Source of the DNA: Impatiens glandulifera
Lineage: Eukaryota; Streptophyta; Magnoliopsida; Ericales; Balsaminaceae
Assembly: GCF_907164915.1 (NCBI RefSeq)
Contig: NC_061862.1
Location: 142,901,913-142,965,912 of the forward strand
DNA length: 64,000 bases
Reading direction: 5' to 3'
The position numbers and the translations under genes are program-made. The notes below the pieces were generated by a model. The model made no database searches. It was given only the letters and a program-made list of their open reading frames with translations, and was not told the DNA's origin. Position 1 is the first letter of the stretch. Every line of letters begins with the position of its first letter. This document shows positions 31,795-44,869 of the stretch, in pieces.

Positions 31795-32830
31795 AAAGAG
31801 GGGTACCTTGGCATTCAAAACCGAAGGATTTATAAAGACTTTGAGACTTTTATCCTACCAATATGAGAGGACAAATAATTCACACGAGAAATAATACTTT
31901 AGCATTCCAAGCTAAAGAATCTTTCGAAAGGACGCACTATGAATTAATATTTTGAATAAAGATGTAGAAAAATACAATTTGCACAAATGAAATGACTTAG
32001 CATCCGAACGATAGAGGATTTTTAAAAGTTCCAAGACTTACATCCTATCAAGGAAGAAGAAAAGGATCGTTCAGACGAAGGGAAATACCTTAGCTTTCCG
32101 AGTTAGAGAATTTTCAAAAGGGACACACTGGAAATATCCCTTTTGTCAAAGATATATAAATTGATGATTTGAGTAAACGAAATACATTAGCATACGAAAT
32201 CTAGAAAAATTCTAAAGATTCATAGACTTCCATCTTACCGAGGACGAAGGAAACGAAAGTTCAGGTGAAGGGAAATACCTTAGCAATTCCAAGCTAGAGG
32301 ATTTTCAAAGAAACAAATTGAGAATTTCCATCACGGAGACAACACTACAATGGATATTTGAACGAATGAAATACCTTAGCATCCAAAAGCTAAAAGATTT
32401 TCAAAAACTCTTAAACTTCCATCCTACCAAGGACGAAAGAATTGAAAGTTCAGATGAAAGGAAAATACCTTAGCAATTCCAAGCTAGAATATTTTCAAAG
32501 AAACACATTGAGAATGTCCATTCTAGCTACGACACAAGAATGGATGATTTGAACGAATGAAATACCTTAGCATACGAAAGCTAGAAGATTTCCTAAGACT
32601 CTGAGAGTTCCATCCTACTGAGGATGAAGAAAAAGATAGTTCAAACAAAAGAAATTACTTTAGAAATTCTAAGCTAGAGAATTTCCAAAGAGACACATTG
32701 AGAATGTCTATCCTGGCGACGACGCAAGAATGAATGATTTGAATAAACGAAATACCTTAGCATCTGAAAGGTAGAGAATTTTTAAGGAACCGCACTAAAA
32801 ATATTCATTCTATCACAGATACATAAATGA
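31795..32830 (+). repeat. 190-bp degenerate tandem array
   Basis: Five to six units with a period near 190 bp, marked by aaataccttagcat at about 31803, 31990, 32187, 32376, 32568 and 32756. Each contains a second, half-period related phrase 'accttagcaattccaagcta', then 'gacacattgagaatgtcc'. So each unit is itself an old dimer. No coding; satellite-like or a retroelement untranslated-region array. Confidence 0.75.
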
Positions 32831-35300
32831 ATGATCCTAATAACGAAGAATCATTATCTATTTTGTTTTGGGCAAGTTGGCCAATCGAGCTGATTGGAGC
32901 CACTTCCATCTCTGTCGTCAGCTTGTATTTCTTAACCTATGCATGTGTAAGAGAATACTTCGAGGTCTTTAGATTAAAGACCTCGTCGTCTTCTAAAGCT
33001 ACACTGTCATCCACTTCGTTATTGCAATCTTCATATTTAGACTATGCATCATTTGATAAGGACTCGATATTTGGCACTAGACATGGATATCCTTTCTTAA
33101 AAGAAGCCTGATTCTGTCTAGACTTACTAAATATATCTAGTATAGAAGCACCTTCATGACTAGACTTGATCTTAGCTTCATCCTCTGCATCACCTTGAAG
33201 CCTCAAAATCATTGAAGTTATCTTGGCAATAACTTCCAAGAACATGAGCTTCACTTCTTGCATCTCAGCCTTGACATTGAAAACACCTGGGTCCGATCAT
33301 GGGTCCGATCCTTTGCTAATTTTAGTTTCAAATAAATATGAGCCTTCACTAATCTGAAATTTACGACGAGAAAGTTGAATAATAAAAGACTTGGAAAAAA
33401 AGACATCATTAAGATAGTTTTAGATTTTTACATTCTAATCTCACTAGAATGAATCAAACATGTGACAAACCATGCAATCATATCCTAATGATGTAAATGG
33501 ATACTCAGATTATAAAACCTAAGTTCATTCATTGACGATACATCACTAGAGATGATTGCGACACAATTAAAGTTACTCATGTACACCAGGATTGCACATG
33601 ACACTAAATAATCCTATAACTTAACTCTAACACTTAAATTTTAGGTTATTAGTAATCTAGATGTCCCGTTATCGCCAATGACGATGTGTACTCCTGGAGA
33701 GACGTCCGTTTGATCAACAAGTAACATCAATTCAGCATCCAACTTTCCTTCTTACCATCATGCATCTCATGATCGTGAGAATAAAACATGAGGATCAACT
33801 TTAGAACAATATGAAGCCTCATCGTCTTTGATAGCTTCCATTCGAGGCGTGGGAAAGCCAATCCCATGAGCATAACGTCATATGCCTTTATAAGAACCAC
33901 AAACATCATCTTGTGAGGTTTCCTTATTCAAGGTGCTAATTTCTGCATATCGAAGTTTCCTATTTCACATCGAGCTACCGGAGAAGATGGTAGATACATT
34001 ATAAAATGATTCCCTCAAAACAAATAAGTAAAATGTGAAGAGACCCATTCATTTCATACATAACACTCATGACGTGGTATAAAGAAATAATGAGATTGAT
34101 AAAACAATCATCATTTATATTCTCTACCCTCTAAACTCATTAAGATATTTTCTCAAATCTATCAGAATGAGAACAATGGAAAGAAACGATTTTTGGTAGA
34201 AAGACAAAGCCTCTCTTCTATTTTGATACATGAATAGGGGCTCACCTCTCTAAGAAGCTTTGGATTGATCTTTGGCCATATGGTCTAATCCAAGCTAAAG
34301 TTTTGGTACATACCACAACAAAAAGATAATTTTTATCATCATTCCAAGCAACTAGAAACTTTCCAAATTTGGATGGAAGGTTTACGGTGCGCATTTAGAT
34401 GCAACAAGAGATGGAGAAAAATAATGACCATCACCTTGAGTTGAAAATGGATTCAAGATCCGTTGGGAAAAGAGAGATGGGAACAATGATGCTGTAAGAT
34501 CATGTCCAGGTCTCCATTACTGACTAGGAACATAAAAAGTCCTTATAAGAATGGTAAAAAATATTAATCCTCTATCACACAGTAACTACATACTCCATGA
34601 ATGAAGATATACAATCTTCTAAGATCAAGGCATAATCATAGCCAATAACTCCTTAAAATTAAGAGTCACAAGATGATGCCTAATAACAAAGGTATGAGAA
34701 ACACTGCACTATCTCTTCTGCTTCTGGATCAAAAGAGAAACATTGATTTGAGTGTCGGCCAAAGATACATAGTTATTTAAGCCAAAGTACTCACGAAACG
34801 CACAAAAACTCATATAGAGTCCTATTTAAGAAGATAGGGTCTCTTGGTCGAGTCTACACATGTTCTTGATTTAAAGAGTTAAAAGGATCTAATCTGTAAT
34901 CCTATAAGTCTTCTAAATTTCAATAACTATGAGTGTACACTTCTTCTAATGCAAATGCATGTATATAAAAAATTGTTTAATTAATTATGTGACAACCCAT
35001 GTTGTTCACCATACACATTCACCCTATAATAGAAATGGACACTTGATTTCTAAATCTACTATATCATTAAAATAACATAGTTCATACAAACAGAGTTTGG
35101 TTAGTACTCGTGTACACATTGAGTCCATACACGTAGTAAAGTGATACACGATGCGATAAACATAAAGTGAACTAGAGAACTATCTTAACAATTGGAGCCT
35201 ATCTCGTCGTCTTTTGATTCGTCCTCCCCTTTTGATGACTCTAGTAATTCTTAAGCCATAACAATGCGACTGATCCAACTGAATGGACACTCTAGATAGT
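32831..35300. other. decayed sequence without supportable genes
   Basis: Short frames at 32827-33111 (plus), 33042-33263 (minus) and 33727-33909 (minus) overlap, have no recognised motif and lie in sequence that looks like old gypsy internal DNA. No RNA gene or intact repeat seen. Confidence 0.4.
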
Positions 35301-36280
35301 AAGTTCTATGACACAGATATAGGTATGCATCAAACGTCTTGGATGAGTCCTCCGTTGTGTACCACCTCATGCACGGTAGTTATCTCCCTACTTTCCAAAA
35401 TTAACAAAAAAGATGTAAGGTATAATATGATGTGACCTCTTCCAGTCCCACCAGGATGATACAAGAAAGGCCATCCATAAAGAACTTCATTCTTATGCAA
35501 TGATACCATTGCACTAAGTACGCAATGGGGTGATCATTGTCAATAGGATTGAGAGGTTCAACAAAAGATATCATTTGCTCTTGTAAAGCAGAAAAGGTGG
35601 TATAGGAATACTCTACTCTAGGTAGAAAATTAAATTTCTCTAAGAGACAAATGTAGAGTATTAGAGGAGATCCCTTTGAAGGGTGCAAAAGGAAAAATGA
35701 TGAGTACTACACTATTAAGCCCCATAAGGGTTTCAACTAGTACTAGACTCACTATATTGCGTTCCCTGTCGAAAACGACCTCCATAAGTCGCACTAAAGG
35801 TCCTTGGGATTTTGACGAACGTAATAATAAATGAGCAAGAAACATCACCATTGTCCTTCTTCAATCAATATTTGCTCGTCCATCATTTCTAGCATACCTC
35901 CTAGCCATAGTGCACCTTTAAAAGTTGATGCATCCCTTCTCTAGATTCCTTCGGCCTCTTGCCTGATGAATTCGAAGTACATTCGCAAAAGATTAGGAGG
36001 TACCGAAACTTGCGAGGGAGGAAGGAACAATGGAGTGTCCTCCTCAGACATCATCATAGCCTAAAAGTCCTCGATAGTAGGGAATATATGCCTTCCTCCT
36101 AGGACAAATCTCCTGGTCTCTAGGTTCCATCTGTTATGCATGTACATAATGAAGCCGACATCCACTGGTGAATAAGTTAACGAGATAATCTCGTTAGCAC
36201 CGAAGCCCTCAAACGACTCTCTACGGTAAAAGAAGTGATTGACATATTGATCCACCTTAAAATAGGATGATTGATGCATG
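35301..36280 (-). pseudogene. Tat/Ogre-type gypsy ORF1-like pseudogene
   Basis: On the minus strand the frame at 36279-36061 reads '...RWNLETRRFVLGG' then 'FPTIEDF*', resembling the 'W-x-P-E-x-x-x-F-x-F...CPT-x-EDF' signature of a plant domain found in ORF1 of Tat/Ogre gypsy elements and in some mobile-domain proteins. The following frames (35851-35630 and 35688-35401) contain hydrophobic stretches and 'NPIDNDHPIAYLVQWYH', compatible with later parts of that domain. Multiple stops and shifts break it. It lies downstream, in minus orientation, of the gypsy LTR ending near 37440, which fits an element with ORF1 after the leader. Low certainty because only one motif is clear. Confidence 0.35.
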
Positions 36281-37439
36281 TTCCTAGCAAAAAAACAATT
36301 TCTAGTTAGTTTTTATTTTCATAAAACAAATATCAAGTTTTAACCCTATAAGCGTCAATTCCTTCTAGTATGCAAACACGTAGATAGAAAAAGAATGTTG
36401 ATTGGCTTACAATAAATGAGTTTTCGTAATCAAGAAGAAATGAGATGAGAACATGGGTGAACAATGATGCCACCCACTATGAGATGTATCTGTTTTCTAG
36501 AAGATACATCATAGGGCTCGCAAGCCCTCTAGTGTAGTTAGTATCTCTCTAGATACCCTTTGACTACACATAACAACATTTACGAGGAGTTTGAGCCTGT
36601 TCATGTTCAAATAGTATTTACCAAAACACTTTTGTTTGTACAACTCTTCAATTAAAAGGTAAGGAGCCTTGTCGGGTTATAATCCACATCTAAACAAGTA
36701 ATTAAGCAAATGCAAATGCGAGATTCACATTGTCTTTATAGGCTTTGTCCCATTAAGAAACAATTCTTGTGAAATGAGTTCTGTAACGTCCTTCTTTGTT
36801 AGAGTAGTTTGACCAACAACATGTTTTTAGTTAAGCATATAGTTAGTCCACAACATCGTCGTTAATTTTATGTACTCATTTAAATTCTCTCCCCACCTCA
36901 TGTACCCAAAGAAGATGTGTTATTTGTACGCGAGTTCTTCTCTCCCTTTTCTTCCTAAGTGTCTACAAATTATAGGAGTCTACCTAACGCCTTTCATTTT
37001 AGGGCATGAAAGATCTAATCCTAAGATAGATTTATCCATCTAACTTCCTCATCTTTAAGAGCATTTTGTGCGATCTGAAGTTGGTCTGTTCCATGCCTTA
37101 CTTATCTTTCGAATGCTCCGCCCACAAAGGTGGCGCATCGAAGGACTTGAATGGTAAACACGACCCGTGTAGTTTTAAAAAAGGTTTTTTTCCTATGAAA
37201 TCTATGTTATAGAACCCCATGACTCACATTCCTCACGAATATCAAAAAAAGTATATAAGAAAACTATCCATATACGATGTTGTCCTATCTATTTGAGATG
37301 AGGAACTAAAGTGGAGTCTATATCATAGATATTTTCATGCTTGGCCCGTACTGGTTCCGAATTAGTACGTGTTCAAGACATAAGGGTCTTATTGACTTTA
37401 AGATTCACTACTTTAATTTAATTCACAAAGAAACTAAAT
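36281..37439 (-). other. gypsy leader remnant
   Basis: Non-coding. 37060-37430 resembles, in the same orientation, 44930-45250 (loss of a gene-poor leader with 'tatgttatag/ggttagaacc', 'catgacttacc'). It lies between the LTR-like block and the ORF1-like pseudogene. Confidence 0.4.
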
Positions 37440-39643
37440 AAAGAAAATGTATTATTCACGAATTAAGGGTTCAGTGCTTGGTTACGCATGAGGAAATGAC
37501 TATAAAAAGCTATATCTTATGCGTCTATTATGTGGGATAGTCTCTACTCTGATGTAGTTGACCATTATTTTTGAAGGTACGTTACACATTTTCATTATTT
37601 TTTCTTGTGAATTCCCTAATCTTGCCTCTAATCTAGAAGGAGTAATCCTATCTCTTGATTAGATTTCAATGAAGGTTGGCATCAAGCCATTAGAATTATT
37701 GTATATTCATTTATCGTGTCTTAAATCTGTTTAACAGGATATTATATGTTTAGTCCAAATGTGATTCTGGACTCTCATTAGATATTCCTAGACTTAAAAA
37801 GATAAAATAGATCATCAAAAGCGCTCCTTGGGCACACATGTGAATCACAATATCAACTCTCGTATATGGTGATTTTCTTGAAAGTTAACTTGTTGATAGT
37901 CTGTTAAGTCTTGTACATGAAGGACTTCATAAGTTCACATAAATGTGGATTAAGAAACGATGAGAGGAAATTAGATCCCCAAAGTATGCAACAACCAAAA
38001 TCGAGAATTTTCTAAAGAGTTGGAAAAATTTTAGATTTTTGGTAGATGTAGAACATATTTTTAGAAACACTTTTCTCTCGATAACAGAATTTTTCGGGAT
38101 TAAAAAATACCCGATATGACTCCGATTAATAGATTTTTTAACAAAAGTGTTCTAAAAATTTCTAGGGAGCTCAAAAATATTTTTATGAACCTAATACTGA
38201 AATGAGAATTCCAAAATGATCCACTTTTCAAACGGGCCCCCAAAATTATGAAAACATATTAATTTTGTTGAAAATAATATTTTTGTTGAAAATAATATTT
38301 TTGACCATCCCTGAATTTTTGTAATTTTTATAAAATCGTTTCAATACTTCAATTAGAATAAAAAGGTTGTTTGAAATAAATAGAATACAAACAAGCCCAA
38401 GGTTTCTAAAAATTTAGAAATTGAAATTTTATATCCAAAATTGAACTAATATAAAGTTAGAGGCCGAATTGGACGTTAACAAAAAATCAGGGGCCAAATG
38501 AATTCAAATTCTTAGAAAATAACTCGAATCTTGGAGTTTGGGGTAATATTGGAGTTTGGGGTTATAATGGAACTATGCTTAAAATTTAGGGGCTGAATTA
38601 ATTCAGAATTTAAACTTTCTAGGAAAATTTAAAAGAAAGAAATTTCCATGGTCCAAAGTGAATGCACCTTGGAACTTGGAGGAATGGGAAATAATAGACA
38701 ATTTAAAAGTTGAACCGTCTTCATGCAGTCTTCCTCTAGTTGCAGCTCGATCTTCTCGACGTTGCGTAGGGAATTTCTAACTACAAACAAGACAGCTCTG
38801 TTCTACCCAACCTCTTCGTTTTTCTATTTGTCCGATGCTGGTTGAATTCCAGAATCTAAGAACACAGAAGCGTTCTATTCTTTCGATATGGACACCGTCT
38901 TTTCCAATGGAGATTTTGCCGTGACTTTGGAAGATCGAGATTCAATGATACAAAGTATCTCTGAAACATTGGAGACCTCTAGAGATCATTACAAGACAAG
39001 ATAATGAAGAACATAGAAGTAAGTAGTGCTTCTCTACAGATCTGGAAAAACAGACGGTATCGTCTATAACTTCTTCTCCGATTGCGCGGTGTCCTCACGA
39101 ACGACAAAGGAGTGTTCCTCATCCCCCAGTGCTTCAGTTGCACCTTCGCCGCATCAACGAGAGCGTCTGGAACGTCTGGAACGTCGCTGATGAACTAGCC
39201 ATAGTTCTTCCTCTAGAAACCAAAACATGAAGAATCTAGCAATAAAATTTTCTAGAAATAAGGCTGGTCAGGACCTAGCCTCTTCCTAGAAATAGACTCC
39301 AATAACCTAGGAATCTATCAGCTAGTGTTAACCAACAATCATACAAGCCTTCAAAAAATATTCATCAATTTAAATTGAAACATAAATTAAACTAAACAAA
39401 CTGTGTTTGGTTCAACGTCGACGACGTCGGTGTATAGAATGAATTATAATAGCATTACCTTTTTCTCTTCATTTGGTTGTTTTTTCCCCAAGTCTCTCCA
39501 TCTTCTCTAGTGGTAAACCTTCAAAATGAATCTCAATGGTCGTAAATGTCTTTCCTAAATGAGGCAAGCTCTTTAAATACCCCTTGGGAAAGGGGTACAT
39601 TGGAATTAGAATTTTAGGAAACCAACAACCTCTTTCATAGGTT
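37440..39643 (-). mobile_element. gypsy LTR, 3' portion (minus strand)
   Basis: 37500-37860 matches 4900-5215 in inverted orientation ('gtagagactatccca...', 'ttagattagaggcaagattagg' in parts). 39400-39640 matches 6740-6920 inverted (the aaggggtattta... region and the acaaccaaa leader). It continues on the right at 42026 after a solo LTR insertion. Together the two blocks form about 3.7 kb of one LTR-type segment. Contains no gene. Confidence 0.55.
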
Positions 39644-42025
39644 TGTGATCGATTTTTTTAAAAAATTTTAATCATTAGTTTGAAAATTATGGGACACTCT
39701 TTAAAAATTTTATTTTTTGAAAACGTGAGGGGAATTAATTTTAATGTTGAAAAATTTAAGTTTTAAAAACGAGGCTTTATAGACAACTCCATATCTTACC
39801 TTCCCGTCGAATCTGGGAGAGATTGGAAGTTTTTTAATGGGAAGTATGTCATAGGTCTTTTTTAACTTTTTTCAATATTAATTAACCTCACAACTAGAGA
39901 GTCGCCACCTAATTTCAAAAATTAGGAATTTAAGAGATGTGAATTCGGCGTTTGTTTACGTGTGGGAAAGGGTTTTTTAGACGCTGTATCCCACAAAGCC
40001 CCTAAGGTCTCTACTAATTAATTTTGGCCTTTCTTTAAAACATTCTTACGCTTTACATTTTAGGATTTTCCATTTTAAACATTTAATGGGTTTGCATGGG
40101 ATAAAAAAATAAGCAAAGATAAAAGAAAACGAGAGCAAATAATTCACACATAAAGTTATCCTAAAAATCAAAACTAGGCAAGTTATTAATCAAAAATTAA
40201 TTGGCCTAAGTCTAGATTAATTTTTAAGAAACTTTAGTTTATTTAAAGGTCTAAAATTTTACTATTTTGGGGTTTTTTATTTAAATAAAAAAAATAATGA
40301 AAATAATAAAAATAATAAAAATAATAATAAAAAAAAAAATTAAATAAATAAAAAAAGTCCTATGTCTAAAGAAAATTCTAAGTCTAAGTTTTGGGCTAAG
40401 TTCAATTTTAGTTAAGATTTAATTTTAATTTTTTTTTTCTAACCTAGGATTAAGCAAGCCACAAACTATTAACTAAGAAAAATACAAAATGTCAAACAAA
40501 ACAAACCTAAGACTAAAGAAAACTGAAAATAAATAAATAAGTAAATAAATAAATAGATAAATGCAGTTATGTCCTCCATCCTTGGGTGCAGAAATCTTCG
40601 GTCTTTATGTGCACAAATGCATCCTGAAGTGCTGGAAACGTCGGGAAAGCGTCAGATCTTTTCATGTGGAAAGGCTCCTTGGCCGGATGACACACAAATA
40701 TGGTTCATTGTGCCGTTTTGACCTAATCCTACTAACTAACACTTGGTGATCCAAATGGATCCCGAATTGCAACAAAAAATAAATAAATCCAGCAAGGTTT
40801 TAAAATATATAAACACCTATATACATACAAAAACCTAATCCTAACAATTATATAAAAAATAGAAATAAAAGCAGATTGCTTCTTTGTTTTGGCTTTAAGT
40901 TTTATATTTTTATTTTTGAAATAGCCAATTTAAGGGCCCGTTTTGGTTTTAAAGAAATTTTAGGTCAATGACCTTTATATACATTAAGTTTTTTTTTAGA
41001 TTACATATTTACAACAAGAAAAGTAAAAATCCTAAACACCTATCAAAATAGAAAGCCTAAAGAAATAATATATGAAATTAAAAAAAAGAAAAGCAAAAAA
41101 AAGATTCAAATTCAAATTCAAGAAGAGACAAAAGAGCTTACAATGGGCTGCTCTTTTGATGTTAAGGGTGGTATTTAATCTAAGATTTCCTAAGCAAATC
41201 TTGTGACCAACTTAACAAGAGTGGTGTTTGCTTAGGATTTTCAAATAGGCATCCTAGAGAGAGAAGAGAGAGGAAGGTGAAGGTTGAAGGTCGAGAGTTG
41301 AAGTTCTTTTTTTTGAAGAACTTAGCTAGGGTGTTAAGGGGTATTTATAGGCAAAGCTATGAAACCCTAGGGCCCAAAGTCCCATTTAACACACTTGGCC
41401 GTTGGGAAATTTTTTTTTAAAACATTTACAAATGTTTAAAATAATGGAGCAATCTCCATTATTTTAATCTTTATTTAATAAATGATGTAATATTTGGTCA
41501 TTTTAATTTTTAATTAAAAATGACCAAGTCTTCATGCTTCTCTTCAACACACGGCTGAATTATTCTTCCTTTATTTTAGCAATCTCTTTTTTCCTTCTTT
41601 GACCTAGGATGCTTCTCATTATACTGTCGACATAGTTATCTTCTATTTTTGCACTGTTATCCCCTTTACACCCCATTCATCCTACAAAAAAAAGACTTTG
41701 TTAAAAACACAAAAAAAAAAAGAAATTTTATTTTTAATTATTCCTATTTATAAAGAACAATTCTAATTTAAAAAAGAAAATACTAACTAACTTATTCAAA
41801 AAATAAAATAAAAACTAATCTAACAAACTAATCTAACAACTAATTTAATTAAAAGAAAACTAAATCAATTATTTTCAAAAAAACTCAATTGTTCTAAAAA
41901 TAACCGTCTTTAAAATAAATCGTGGAATGAGCCCGTGAATGAATTCGAAAAAAACTTGTATAGGCTCGGATTTATTAAAAGCATAAACTATAAAATTGGA
42001 GGGGGGTAAAAAATGAGTGTCTACA
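39644..42025 (-). mobile_element. 2.4-kb gypsy-type solo LTR with target duplication
   Basis: On the minus strand it begins TGTAGACACTCATTTTTTAC and ends with ...TCACA, flanked by aggtt (39639-39643 and 42026-42030). A minus-strand TATA box CCTATAAATACCCC lies at about 41337-41350. It contains the phrase gagtcgccacctaattt (near 39899), frequent in plant gypsy LTRs, and AT-rich tracts at 40280-40350. It has no internal genes, as expected for a solo LTR. The frame at 40561-40749 is chance. Confidence 0.75.
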
Positions 42026-43510
42026 AGGTTGAACCGACTTAATTTCCTTCATAGCCGTGCATGGGCTTATTTTATTGTGTAGGTAACCGGTAAAGATACA
42101 ATTTAGGCCCTTTCTCTAGATAATTGGTAAAGTGTACACCAAGTTACACATTTTTGAAGTTATGCCTTTTCTAGTTTTGGTTATTTGCCAATCTAGATCA
42201 ACCGAGATTTCAAATGGCCATTACGTTTTACTCATACCACCATTGAGGTTGAGCCAATATGCGTTAGAAATGTGAGCTTGTTATCTTCCACTTTGGTGGT
42301 GGATGGAATCTTCAAGACTGACGGCAGGTCCATGCAATTCTTCATGGAACGTCGGGGGTCTCAAAATGAAAGACTTGCCTTACGGGCAACTTCACATGGG
42401 ATGTAGGTCGAACCATGAGTGCTACATTGTATTAAATGAATTCTAACTCAAAGTTCTTTCAATGGTATCTCGTTTGCTCAAGATGGTTGAGGAAAATAAA
42501 ATATATGAATTTTTAAAGTCACCTTATGGTCTAGTTCGGTCTAGGAACAAGGTGGGTAAGTTGCATCGGGTTGTCGCTCTAAATTCATCGCCTTATCCAT
42601 TGAATGGAGGCACGGGACCTGTTCTATTTGAATGGACACATCTTAGCTTTCCAACTATAGGTCTCAATCCAATTACTAAGCATTATAATATTAGTTATGA
42701 ATTAAACACCGAGGACATGTCTAGTTTGATTTTGCCTTGACCGTATCGTTTTCTACCACCGTTTTAAGGGTTAAGAGCATAGACGTTACTCTGGATACAA
42801 ACGAACATTATACAGGACTCTTATGTATTTTAAAAAAACTCTAGAATAGTTAATTCCATTGATTCCATTGAGTATAGCAACTCGGGTGATATTTGAAGTT
42901 GAAGATTCCTCCATATTTTCTTCGGTAGAAATATACCTCAAAATCCATATTTTTGAGCGTTTTTCAAATAGGCTTCATGCCTTGCGTAAGCATGACGTTA
43001 GAACGCGCATTTGTTATTCCCTTTGGGTGCGAAGGCTGGCACGTTAAATTCCGTTTACCCACTCCCGACTCGCCCGATTAAACACGGTTTTGACGATTTT
43101 GCCCATTTGAAAGCCTTCTGCACAAAATTCTAACAACAATATTATACTCAAAATTTAAGATTTTTCTAACCAGTCAATTTAAACATTTCTAGTTTCCCAA
43201 ATTTCGATTCTTTTTGAAAAATAACATTTGGACACACAAATGATACTGAACTAGTTGTTCGTCACATTTTGTCCAACAATAATATTATACTCAAAGTTCA
43301 TTATTTTTCAAGATAGTCATTTTGAGCGTATGAAAATATATGAAGCTCAAGAATTTTCAAAAATTAGTGTTTGGATCGCTTCTCGAGGATCACTCCGAGC
43401 CAATTTCAAAAGATATTTTCTTTATTTTGCTCAGGTTCAATAATCAAGTATGAACATCATACTGAACCAGACACTTATTTTAATTTAAGAGTATAAAAAT
43501 TGAGTGTCTA
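42026..43510 (-). mobile_element. gypsy LTR, 5' portion (minus strand)
   Basis: Inverted match to 5262-6760: the right end reads, on the minus strand, tagacactcaattttta; the left end matches the 'gcccatg...ctatgaaggaa' segment near 6700. It is the 5' part of the LTR whose remainder is at 37440-39643. The frames at 42462-42740 and 43255-43443 are chance. Confidence 0.65.
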
Positions 43511-43914
43511 TATCTCTCTAAAAATTTACATGGAAGCATATGAGACTCTAAAATACTCAACCCAAGGCAAATACTTGATTTAAACTTCAAAATTCAATCT
43601 TGAGCTCAAACAAATCGATTTCTAGATGACCAGGTGAAAGCGATCACTGACACACGATTGAGAATTTACTCTTGATGACCTTTTGTGTTGAGGAAAAGAA
43701 ATGTGAGTAAGATCAATCTCCTCTAAAATAGTCATGAAAGTCTTAAAATGTTGAAAACTTTTTATCTATTGCTAACCACGCTCACGAAAATATCAAAGTG
43801 TAAAACCAACTAATTCTTCTGAATCATTGCATAAAATCTATTGTTCGAAAACTAGTATATAATTTTGAATCACTTCTCATAAACAGTAGTTAGTGAATGC
43901 TAGGTCCCTACTTG

Positions 43915-44440
43915 TGTAAGACCTAGTTCTCGAAAACTAGGTGATCGTTCTCAAAGTCTGATGTAAAACCTAGTTATGGGAAACAAGGTAATTGTTCTAA
44001 AGCTTCAATGTATAACCTAGTTCTCTAAGACTATGTGATCCTTCTCAAACTCTATTGTAACACCTAGTTTTGAATCTAGGCGATTCTCAAAGATTAGGTG
44101 ATCTTTCTCAAACGTCGATGTAAACCCTAGTTCTTTAAATTAGGGTTTTTCCTAAGCGCTAATGTAAAACCTAGTTTTGAAACTGGGTGATCTTTTTCAA
44201 ATGTCGATGTAAAACTAGTTCTCAAAGACTATGTGATCCTTCTCAAGCTTCTATAGAAAACTTATTTCTTGGAAAGTAGATGATCATTCTTGATCTTCGA
44301 TGTAAACCTCGTTCTTGAAAACTATGTGATCTTTCTCTAGCTTTGATGTATAACCTAGTTATCGAAAACTAGGTGATTGTTTAAGAATCGATGTAAAACC
44401 TAGTTCTTAAAAGTTGGGTGATCTTTTTCAAGCGTCAATC
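43915..44440. repeat. 47-bp tandem array with internal hairpins
   Basis: About eleven units of 43-60 bp of the form gtaaaacctagttctcgaaa then 'actaggtgatctttctcaa' then 'gtcgat'. Each unit contains the inverted halves cctagtt and aactagg, so each can fold into a small stem-loop. Units diverge by about 15-30%. The flanks 43511-43914 and 44441-44869 hold no gene. Confidence 0.8.
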
Positions 44441-44869
44441 TAAATTCTAGTCCACGCATTCTAGATAACTCTCCATTTATTTTCTAATTTAAGACATCAG
44501 ATCTGTTCAAAGCTAAGAACAAATCTAAAAAATAACCACTTTTATAATTATGTAAATATAAACTAAAACACGTGTAAATGGGACAAAATTTATTATATAA
44601 ACAACAAACAAAACTCCATCAAGAGTTATCGTTGACCGTGGAGCCATTACAAAGTATAAAATTTTGTTACATGATGGAAATGTTTCAAGACTGATCAGTC
44701 AATAATTATTTAGAAAGACGTTCTCCAAACCTTAATAGGAGTCAAATGTTACTGAAGCACATCTTTCATAGGAGATGACGAAGCTTGTACAACCAACCAA
44801 ATTGGTAGATGCAAAATCTTCAGATGTATCCCTTTTAGTAAGAACTCGACAAAATTGATGATGAGTGGT

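Noticed and set aside
43915..44440. CRISPR-like array
   Set aside because: Regular spacing but no unique spacers: the whole unit is repeated and diverged. The sequence is plant nuclear DNA with no cas genes.
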